From Paraspadella gotoi (taxonomy: Eukaryota > Chaetognatha), in NCBI GenBank assembly GCA_051294375.1, contig CM119265.1, forward strand, positions 23,525,449-23,589,448: DNA of 64,000 nucleotides, given 5' to 3'. The position numbers were made by a program, and so were the translations under genes. Of this stretch, positions 56,601-64,000 are shown piece by piece (positions within the stretch are counted from its first letter, which is position 1; each line of letters begins with the position of its first letter). The notes under the pieces were generated by a model, which saw only the letters and a list, made by a program, of their open reading frames with translations, did no database searches and was not told the origin of the DNA.

Positions 56601-58569
56601 TCAAAATTCAAGCAACTTTCAACTTTTTATTTTCCCCACTCGCATCGTTAATGTTTTTCAGATTTTTATACCCTACTCCTCTCTCTCTTTCAACCTTCTC
56701 CCTGTTCTACGTTCTCTGAGTAGTATCTCTTCAAACTCCTCCTTCTCCTCTCTCTTCTTCTCACTTCTCCAAGCCTCTCTGTGGCTCATAACTCCAGGAC
56801 GATCATCGCTCTCTGAATTCTCATGTAAGCTCTTGATAAGACTCTCTCCCTCTCTTCCCTCATCTCCTCCTCTCTCTCTCCCTCTCTTCTCTCATCCCTC
56901 CCCCGTAAGCCTAGGGGTTACCTGCGTCGACCATCTGCATATTCGAGTCGCGAAAAAAGCTGGAGGAGAAGGGAACTCAACTCGCGACCCGGTCATTGGA
57001 CGTCCTTTCTTCACTCTCTCGTTGTTGTCGGTTCTTCTACTCACGGATATTTATCATTCATTATTTTTGATCGTTGTTGTTTCGTCGTTCGTCTTATTCT
57101 TGTCGATTGTTCTGTAATCGACATTACAGACTTTTCCAATCAATTGTTTTCTTTTTTGGTGTCAGAGAGAAGAAGTCAATGTTTTTTTTTAAGCGTTTCC
57201 TTTATTTCTTTTGGGTTCTCTTTTGTGTTCGTCAGTTTCGGTTTAAAAGTTTTGTTTCTGTTGTTTGGTTTTTGTTTACATTTTGTTTCTTACGCTTGCG
57301 TTTTGTTTAATTTTACATTTAAATCTGTTTGTTTGTGTCTGTTATGTAATGTTGTTTGAATCAAAGAAAAAAAAACCAGAAAAATTAGGAAATGAGAAGA
57401 GAAAGAAAAAGAAAATTGAAAATAAAAAAAGAAAAAAAAAAAGGAAAAAGAAATTTTAGTAGAGAAGAAGGAAGACGAAGCGAAAGCGAATTCAGGATTT
57501 GTCGGAGCGAATAATTACGGGTGACGGCCGCCCATCCCGCCTCCAGCTCGACAAAAGAGGCCGACAAGAGGCCGGACAAGAGGCCGACAAGAAGCCAACG
57601 AGTCCGGTAGTCGGCTAATGAGGATTTGTGGTCGAAACATTTAGGCCACTTACGCCGAAATTCGCGTTCACTCGATCCGGAAATAGAACGTCGTCGTCGT
57701 TTCGTCGGTCGTTTCCGTCGTCGGTTCGTCGTTCGTTGTTCGTCGTCGATCGTCTTCGTGTTCAGTGCCCGTTTGTCGTAGTCTTCGTCGCCTTCGTAGT
57801 TAGTCTTCGGTTTTGTTTACTTCTATTCGTCGTCATCATCTGTGCCGTCTTTGTTGTCGTTAGTCGACCGCGCTTCGTTTCTGTTTGTCGTCGACGTCGT
57901 CTTCATCGTCGTGCGTCGTTGTATCTGTCATTAATCTTCTTCCCTCGTTGTCGTGGTCGTCGCTCTTTGTCTTCGTTTATCGTCATCGTTCATCGTCTCG
58001 TCGTCGTTCACGTTCGTTTCGTCGTCGTTCGTCTCCGTCGAGGATTTTCTCAGCCATTGCATGGACATGAGGCGAAGAGGGAAAGCGCGTACGTTTGTCC
58101 TTTAACGCGATCTTATCCCAAGTCTTGGCTGCCAAAGTTTGTCGATCGAACGGACGGAAAAGGAGGATGACCAAGGCTGTTGAGAACACAGGGGCGGGGG
58201 GAGATTGGCAATGGGGCCGTGTNNNNNNNNNNNNNNNNNNNNNNNNNGCGTTGATGGAGTTAATGGGCGAGGAAAATGGCATGGTCGATGGCAAGAATTA
58301 TAAAGATTTCCGGTTTAGGCGTTTCTGGCATCAACGGGCGAGGAAAAAATCAAGGTCTTCAGTTATTTTGTCGATTGTGGAGTCCGTCGATGGTTTATGT
58401 TGTTGTTGTTGTTGTTGTTGTTGCTGAGCGTCGGAAAACCATTAACTTTGCTAAAAACTGGAAGATATTAATATCAATTAATATTGATATTTAACGTCCG
58501 CTCCGTGACTCTTTCAAGAAAAGCGTTGAAATTCGCTAAAGGAGTAAAAGTCAAAGATGAACTGCAAAC
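53627..58569. repeat. Segmental duplication B, copy 2 (gapped)
   Basis: Parallel to 48438-53601, with N runs at 53839-54100, 54332-55174, 55388-55595 and 58223-58247. The block 55175-55688 is repeated again at about 55690-56230, so one part is present three times in the window. Confidence 0.85.
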
Positions 58570-58705
58570 CTATGATACTCAATGCTCCAATCTTTTTGTC
58601 CATTGCGCAATAACAGCAGTCAATGTAAATCCTACTCGGCCTCAAGCAACGGCACAATGTCGTCGTCGTTGTCATCGTCGTCGACGTCAAAAAACTTGAT
58701 TTATT

Positions 58706-58930
58706 TTATTGATTTTTTTTTCCCTCGAAAAGACGAGATTTTTGGACAAGGTCGTTATAGTCTTCGTCGTCGTCGTCATCGTCGTTATCGTCGCAGTCGT
58801 CGTCGTCGTCATCGTCGTCATCGTCTCTTCGTTCAATGACTTCGTCGACCTTGAAGTCACCGAGGGTTGACGTCTGTTCCATCCCGATCTCCCCTTGAAA
58901 CGCCTCCCACCCCATTATCCCAATCAACAT
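58706..58930 (-). CDS. Possible small acidic ORF (poly-Asp)
   Basis: 74-codon frame: about 30 ordinary residues (GEIGMEQTSTLGDFKVDEVI), then Asp runs, then DYNDLVQKSRLFEGKKNQ-stop, with AATAAA next to the stop. The Asp run comes from (GTC)n, which is common nearby, so this may be chance. It would be divergent from the gene at 59581. Confidence 0.25.
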   Translation of the reverse strand: MLIGIMGWEAFQGEIGMEQTSTLGDFKVDEVIERRDDDDDDDDDDCDDNDDDDDDEDYNDLVQKSRLFEGKKNQ

Positions 58931-59575
58931 TCAACCCCGGGCTCTAAACCCTTAGTCACCCTCTTTCACCCTTACCGCCCCCTCCCCCCTTCAGTGACGT
59001 CCTTCCAACGCCAACATAACGTCGAACGCCACGCCCACTTCCGTCGTTGTTTCGTTCGCTGCAGGCTTCATGTCGTGTCATGTTTTATCATATGCCTATC
59101 AAATATTCGGTTAGGAAAAGCAAAAGACTGATACGAAGTTCAAAGCTGACAATTATGTAGGATCGACATCAAACGTTAGTTCTAATCACGTTACCTGTTA
59201 AAAGAGTCTAAATCATGCCGTGAGGTTGGATGCTACAATGATTTGGAATTTTTGAATCACTTCATGCATGGATATTGGATAATAATTACTAAAAAAGAGA
59301 GGTTCTTTAGTTTATTAATGTTTATCTAAATCATGCCTTAGAAATGAAGGAAACGGCGATTCGGAATCACTTCAGTGATTATATAATTAACGTAAAAGTA
59401 AGATTTTTCAGTTCTCATTTACCGCCTTGTGGTAGGGTGTAACTATAGGCAGAATCAAAGAGACAGCTCACGATTTGAATTTAAAAAAAAAACTGTCATT
59501 TAAAACTTTTTGCTTTGTTTTCCATTCGTACATTAAACACTTATCGATAATTATTTTAATATTTTTTTTTCTGCA
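58931..59575. other. Intergenic upstream of the Asp/Ala gene
   Basis: Unique-looking sequence, pyrimidine-rich to about 59000 and AT-rich after. No RNA gene or repeat recognised. Confidence 0.5.
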
Positions 59576-59580
59576 ATGAA

Positions 59581-60024
59581 ATGAAGATCTTTTTCGTGAT
59601 GATGATTTTGATCGGCAATCTGGTCGAATCGCGACGTCTGGAAAATCAGGTGAAATCAAAAGTCACTCTAATCACTTTCCGCTACACCTGTTACATCTGT
59701 TGCATCTGTTATATCTGTTGCAACTTACTCTTTCTTTATAAGATCCTTCAAAGAGACTTCACCGCCAAAGTCGATGCCAACGCTGTTGCCAAAGCAATAG
59801 CAGATGCAGAAGACGAAGCCAATGCAGAGGCCAAAACCGAATCCGATACTGTTGCAGACTCCGACGGAGGAGGTGATGCCGAAGCCCATGCAGATGCCGA
59901 TGCCGATGCCGAAGCTGACGCCAAAGGTGATGCAGTCGCCGATGCGGAAGAAGATGCCGATGCCAAAGCAGATGCAGATGCCGATGCAGATGCGGATGTC
60001 GTTCATCAGAAAAAAGAACATTAA
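59581..60024 (+). CDS. Secreted Asp/Ala-repeat acidic protein (2 exons), unrecognised
   Basis: Start Met followed by a classic signal peptide ([17 protein letters not shown]). A likely 93-bp intron 59650-59742 (CAG|GTGAAA to TTTATAAG) removes a Cys/Tyr-rich stretch; since its length is a multiple of three, the unspliced frame is also open. Exon 2 (59743-60024) encodes [19 protein letters not shown], then Ala alternating with Asp or Glu (DADADADA-type, from GATGCM hexamers) and ends VVHQKKEH. The product would be about 116 residues, secreted and strongly acidic with no Cys in the repeat. AATAAA at 60208-60213 supports a 3' end. A two-codon upstream ORF (ATG AAA TGA, 59576-59584) overlaps the start. 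Asp-rich secreted proteins often bind calcium or minerals, but that role is only an inference. Hexamer repeats can also give such frames by chance, hence moderate confidence. Confidence 0.6.
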   Translation: MKIFFVMMILIGNLVESRRLENQVKSKVTLITFRYTCYICCICYICCNLLFLYKILQRDFTAKVDANAVAKAIADAEDEANAEAKTESDTVADSDGGGDAEAHADADADAEADAKGDAVADAEEDADAKADADADADADVVHQKKEH

Positions 60025-60060
60025 GACGAGACATGACGATGGGCCTAACAAATATCGATG

Positions 60061-60136
60061 GGCCTGGCGATGTGGCTTGCAATGGGGCCTGGCGATGTGG
60101 CTTGCAATGGGGCCTGGCGATGTGGCTTGCAATGGG
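60061..60136. repeat. 25-bp tandem repeat, three units
   Basis: Unit GCCTGGCGATGTGGCTTGCA followed by ATGGG, three nearly identical copies in the presumed 3' UTR of the Asp/Ala gene. Confidence 0.9.
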
Positions 60137-60447
60137 GCCTGGGAATTCTATCGAGTCTCCACTGAGATCACGATTTCAATCTCGATTTCGACTCCATGAA
60201 CTTGATGAATAAAAATTTAAAAAAAAGTTATTAAAAAGATTTTTAATCGAATACCTAACAAAACATATTTGCAATATAGCATCGAAGGAACGGAATCGAA
60301 ATCAAATCGGAATCGAATCGGATCGGCGACTCGAGTTATTTCAACCAAGGACTCGATGATTGGATGAATCACCATCGGAATCTGTCCAATGAGAAGAAGG
60401 GCTTCATGCCATCGGGAAAAGGAGTCCACGTCGTTGATCCGGTTGCC

Positions 60448-60617
60448 CTGTATAAATAAGAAACGTTTTTGTATTGAATTCATTCTGTCTCACACCGTTC
60501 TTCGCTTGTTATATTTCTCAGAATAAAATCCACTTTTGGTTTCATGTTGAAAATCTCTGTCTATTTACTTAAATGTGGTGGCAGCGGTGGGATTCGAACC
60601 CAAGCCTCCGAAGATAC
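60448..60617 (+). mobile_element. LTR-retrotransposon remnant: LTR-like end plus tRNA-Leu primer-binding site
   Basis: 60576-60617 starts TGGTGGCAGCGGTGGGATTC and is complementary to the 3' end of tRNA-Leu including the CCA that genes do not encode: the hallmark of a primer-binding site. Upstream are TATAAATAAG (60451) and AATAAA (about 60523), the layout of an LTR. LTR ends are not clean and no gag or pol follows. Alternative: a reverse-transcribed tRNA-Leu fragment on the minus strand. Confidence 0.5.
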
Positions 60618-60804
60618 GTAAAAAAAACACCGACTTTATAAATTGAGGCTGGCTCCTTATTCTTTAACTAAAGAGTCCAGGTCTCATTTTGGTCAAAGAA
60701 AAAAAAAATTTTAAAAAGCAAGGATCGTCGTCGGCACCATTTTAAAAACGTCGTTGATATTCCGATCTTACTCAAAAATATTTTGTACTTGATGAACAAC
60801 AAGA

Positions 60805-60863
<59 letters not shown>

Positions 60864-61150
60864 AAATTTATGTTTGAACAAAAAAAAAAAACTTGAGGCT
60901 TTGCTTGACTGCAGCCTTGACCTCAGCTCTCAACCGGCCCCTCTACCTCACTTACCTTCTTTGCTTCACTTACCTCCATTTCCTTTCTCCTCTCATCCAA
61001 TTCGCCTCCACCTCCGACTTTCGACCTGGATTCCCCCAACCCCCCGCCTCCCACCGCCCCACGCCCAGACGCCCCCCTCCAAAAGAAAATTCAATCTCCA
61101 GGTTTTACTTTCTCCTCAATTTTCAACGTCGAAGGTCAAGGACGAATCCT

Positions 61151-61390
61151 TCTTTTCTTTTTCTTCTTTTCTTTTTTCTTTTTATTTCTTTTCTTTTTTT
61201 TTGTTTTCTTTTCTTTTCCTTTCTTTTCATTTCTTTTTCTTCTTTTTCCTTCTTTTTTTTTCTTCTTTTCTCTTTTTTCTTTCCTTTTTTTCTTTTCTTT
61301 TTCTTTCCTTCTTTTCTTTTCCTTCTTTTCTTTTTTTTCTTTTCTTTTCTTTCTCTTCTTTTCTTTTTTCTTTTTCTTTCTTTTCTTTTT
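61151..61390. repeat. Polypyrimidine tract (TTTTC-rich)
   Basis: About 240 bp of T and C only. Phe/Ser-rich and Lys/Glu-rich frames here are artefacts. Confidence 0.9.
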
Positions 61391-61475
61391 GAGGGTTTCC
61401 CACGCCCCCATGACGGTTTACGTCCGACTTCAGTACCTGACTGCCATAATCTGATGGCTTTACTGAATGAACATT
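61391..61475 (-). mobile_element. Truncated SINE copy
   Basis: GAGGGTTTCCCACGCCCCCA and ATCTGATGGCTTTACTGAAT parallel 27298-27318 and 27397-27415, so it is the same family with internal loss. Confidence 0.55.
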
Positions 61476-61479
61476 GTAG

Positions 61480-61563
61480 GGATTTGTTGATTAGCTCAAA
61501 TGGTAGAGCGTTCGCTTTGTATGCGAGTGGTACCGGAATCGGTACCCGAATCAAACAAATCCA
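61480..61563 (+). pseudogene. tRNA-Ala-derived sequence with TGT anticodon and extended acceptor stem
   Basis: D arm GCTCAAATGGTAGAGC and anticodon arm TTCGC-TTTGTAT-GCGAG resemble animal tRNA-Ala(TGC) with one change giving anticodon TGT. GGATTTG pairs with CAAATCC, and a further TTGATT/AATCAA makes a stem of about 12 bp with one bulge. The T stem has two mismatches and a poor B box. TTTTT follows at 61564. Confidence 0.5.
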
Positions 61564-61569
61564 TTTTTA

Positions 61570-62061
61570 ACGACTAATTTATTTTATTGGCATTAAAAAT
61601 ATATAATTTAATAAAAATCATTATGTTAATTAAAAGCAATTTTTTTTATAATTTGTTTATTTTATAAAAAATTTAACTTTTATACTATTAATTTTTTTAA
61701 AAATACTGCCAGAAGAGTAAAGCTATTCGCCTCAATTTTTTTCCTGATAACTTTTTAGAACTTTTCTTAAAAATATATTTTTTTAAAACATTTTACCAAA
61801 AATTGCTTAGTGATAAACTGCGGCGAAACACCTAGTACTTGCCTGTTCTAGTTATTTTAATAAACAAATTTGTTTGGTTTCGAAGGAAACTCCCTGTAGA
61901 GAATCCATTCTCTTAAAAGTTTTTTTCCCTTCGTTTAATCTGTCGTTTTTTGTTGTTTGGTTAGGTTTTCGGATAGTTTGTTATCGTAATCAATCGAGAG
62001 AGAGANNNNNNNNNNGAGAGAGAGTCTTTCATCTCTCGCATTGCGAGACTTCGGTTCCAAT
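61570..62061. other. AT-rich stretch, then GA tract with N gap
   Basis: No gene signal. A GA microsatellite is interrupted by N at 62006-62015. Confidence 0.6.
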
Positions 62062-63615
62062 ATGGCGAAACGAGGCCGGCGCTCCTTCGAGGTAAGTTCA
62101 AAGTAAGGGAAAGGAGTGAGGAGAATGCGCTTTTTCGGGGTCATCGCCCAAGCACCAACCTCATTAATTATGGTCCAAAGAAGAGAGGAAAGCAAAGGTG
62201 ATCAGGTTAACTGACCCACTCTCTCTCGTTGAGGTTTCTCATTCACCCTAATGGGAAGGCCGTCCAAGGGCCGTTAATCATTTTGAGGCTTGAAGAAAAT
62301 AAGAAAATGTTTTGGTTTGTTATATTATTTTTAAACTTTATTATTTTTTGGAAAATNNNNNNNNNNNNNNNNNNNNNNNNNAGAAGAGGAGGACAGTGAG
62401 GAAGAAAAGAAAGAAGAGGATTAAAAGGAGGAGGTGGAGGAAAGAAAAAAAGAGGGGAAGTGGACAGGAAGAAAAGAAGAAGAGGATTAAAAGGAGGAAG
62501 TGGAGGAATAAAAGAAGAAGAGGAGGAAGTGGAGTGAAGAATAAAAAGAAGACGGAAGAGAGAGAAGAGGAAAAGGTAAGGATAAAGGAAGCGAAGAGGT
62601 AAGGAAGACATCAGAAGAAAGAGATTAGAGGAAGCAGAGAAAGAAAGACGAAAGAGGAGTGGAGGGAGAAAAGAAAAAAGAGGATTAAAAGGAGGACCAA
62701 GCGTGGAAGGAAATTAAGAAAAAAAGAAGGTAGGACGAGCTGGGTAACAAAAAAAAACGCACAAGCAGGCCACTCGACGAAGGAGGAAAGGTTAATGAAA
62801 CGACAGGAAGAGGAGGAAGTAAAAGAAAGAAGAGGATAATAAGGAGGAAGTAAGGAAAAGAAGAGAAAGAGGAGATAGAGAATAAAAAGAGAAAGAGGAG
62901 GGAAAGAATGGAGGAAAGAAAAAAAGAGAGTAAAGAGGAGAAAAGAAAAGAAGGAGCGACTAGACCGAGGAGAAAAAAAAAGAGAAACAGCCGGCGTTTT
63001 CCCGGACTATGTCGGTGGTCTCTCTCTCCTCTCTCTCTCTCCCCTTCCCTTTCCCCTCCCTCTCTGTCTCTTTCTCTCTCTCGTCTCCTTCCTCTCTCTC
63101 TCTCTCTTGCTTCCTATGAAAATTGATCCCGCGACCAGATTTTTACCGTCGTTCATCATCACTTCGCCCAACACATTTTCTGCTTACTTTCTTTTCTTTT
63201 CTTTCTTCTTTCTTTCTTTTCTTTTTCTCTTTCTTTCTTTTCTTTTCTTCTTTTCTCTTTTTCTTCCTCTTTCTTTCTTCCTTTCCTTTATCTTTCTTTT
63301 TTTTCTTTCTATTCTTTTCTTTCTTGTATTCTGTTCTTTGCTTTCTTTTTCTTTTTTTTTTCTTTCTCTCCTTTCTTTTCTTCTCCTCTTCTCTTTCTTC
63401 TTTTTTTCTTCTTCTTGTTTCTCTTCTCTTTTCTTTCTTCTCTTCTTTTCTCTTCTTTCTTTCCTTTCTTTTCTTTTTTTTCTTTTTTTTTCTCTTCCTT
63501 TCCCTTCTTCTAGTTTCTTTTCTTTCTTTTTTCCTTTTCTTTTCTTTTCTCTTCTTTCTACTTCGGCTCAAAAGCAAATACACGCCGTCCATTTCACCTT
63601 ACCCGGCCGACGAAG
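62062..63615 (+). CDS. Possible 5' exons of a gene leaving the window
   Basis: 62062-62091 reads MAKRGRRSFE with a good start context (AATATGG) and a perfect donor GAG|GTAAGT. A possible second exon is 63575-63615 (QIHAVHFTLPGRR, acceptor CAAAAG after a long pyrimidine tract, donor AAG|GTAGGT). The intron between is about 600 bp of polypurine followed by about 550 bp of polypyrimidine. No family can be named. Exon 1 is the stronger part. Confidence 0.35.
62382..62990. repeat. Polypurine tract
   Basis: GAAGAG/AGGAGGAA-type sequence with rare pyrimidines, after an N gap at 62357-62381. Confidence 0.85.
63010..63560. repeat. Polypyrimidine tract
   Basis: CT- then TTTCTT-type sequence, complementary in composition to the purine tract just upstream. 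Confidence 0.85.
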
Positions 63616-63664
63616 GTAGGTGGATCTCGACGCGGAACTCACGGCCGACAGCCGACACTCCCTT

Positions 63665-64000
63665 GCGCCACTCGCATCTTAAGGTGGTGAGAAATGAAAA
63701 CGTGAAAAATTAGGCTAATGCTTGCGATGTTTATTTCTTAATTTAAAAAAAATCATTAATGCGGTTTTACAACGATCTCAAATTTTACAATTTTAAAGGA
63801 TTTGAATACATCAAAGCCAAAGGAAAAAGCCATGTACTAATTTCCAAAATAGAAATGAACAAAAACGACAAATCTTTAAAATTGAAAAATTGAGACTCGT
63901 TGTAAACCGATTAATGATTTTTTTTAAATTAAAAATAAACAATCGAAGCATTAGCCTAATTTTCCGTTTTTCATTCTCACCCCTTAAGATGCCGAAGTGC
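63665..64000. repeat. Long inverted repeat at window end
   Basis: Left arm about 63668-63802 (GCATCTTAAGG, AAAATTAGGCTAATGC, AAAATCATTAAT) returns as its reverse complement at about 63872-64000 (ending CCTTAAGATGCC). Arms of about 130 bp, spacer about 70 bp; differences are mostly single-base indels. It may extend past the window. Confidence 0.85.

Overview
The window is nuclear DNA of an invertebrate animal; the phylum cannot be fixed from sequence alone. The evidence is spliceosomal genes with GT-AG introns, a collagen with a thrombospondin-N (TSPN) domain, a P4-ATPase of the ATP11 class, a membrane-anchored serine protease with trefoil domains, eukaryotic tRNA-Gln genes, a tRNA-derived SINE, and very abundant simple repeats. 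It is a draft scaffold with at least 15 runs of N.

Left part (1-22.3 kb), all protein genes on the minus strand. 1-2622 is the 5' end of a collagen gene: signal peptide exon, TSPN exon, then a triple-helix exon that runs off the window. 6800-16544 is a complete 12-exon ATP11-like phospholipid flippase; I assembled it exon by exon, and it reads through to about 1125 residues with one single-base frame break. 17287-22282 is a complete 8-exon type II transmembrane serine protease (570 residues: cytoplasmic tail, one membrane span, two trefoil domains, trypsin domain). Nested in the introns of the last two genes, all on the opposite strand, are eight intact tRNA-Gln genes (four CTG, four TTG) and several decayed relatives, one with a UUA (ochre-reading) anticodon.

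Middle part (22.3-34 kb): mostly low-complexity DNA, but 28047-29377 (+) is a three-exon gene for a 297-residue acidic, Ser/Arg-rich protein with a C-terminal membrane anchor that I do not recognise. One SINE copy (27.2-27.4 kb) and a G-rich minisatellite (30.4-30.8 kb) follow.

Right part (34-58.6 kb): two imperfect tandem segmental duplications (34.4-38 kb against 39.2-44 kb, and 48.4-53.6 kb against 53.6-58.6 kb). The copies differ by very many one-base indels and by N gaps, so uncollapsed haplotypes or poorly polished sequence are likely. One copy carries a 421-bp insertion with inverted ends. No protein gene is supported in these duplications.

Right edge (58.6-64 kb): a two-exon candidate gene for a secreted Asp/Ala-repeat acidic protein (59581-60024, +), a tRNA-Leu-complementary primer-binding-site-like sequence (60.58 kb), a tRNA-Ala-derived relic (61.48 kb), a possible first exon of a gene leaving the window (62.06 kb), and a long inverted repeat at the very end. 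The genes do not form an operon or an obvious pathway. The most unusual items are the intron-nested antisense tRNA-Gln cluster with its UUA-anticodon member, and the two unrecognised acidic proteins, each preceded by a minimal upstream ORF whose stop overlaps the start codon.
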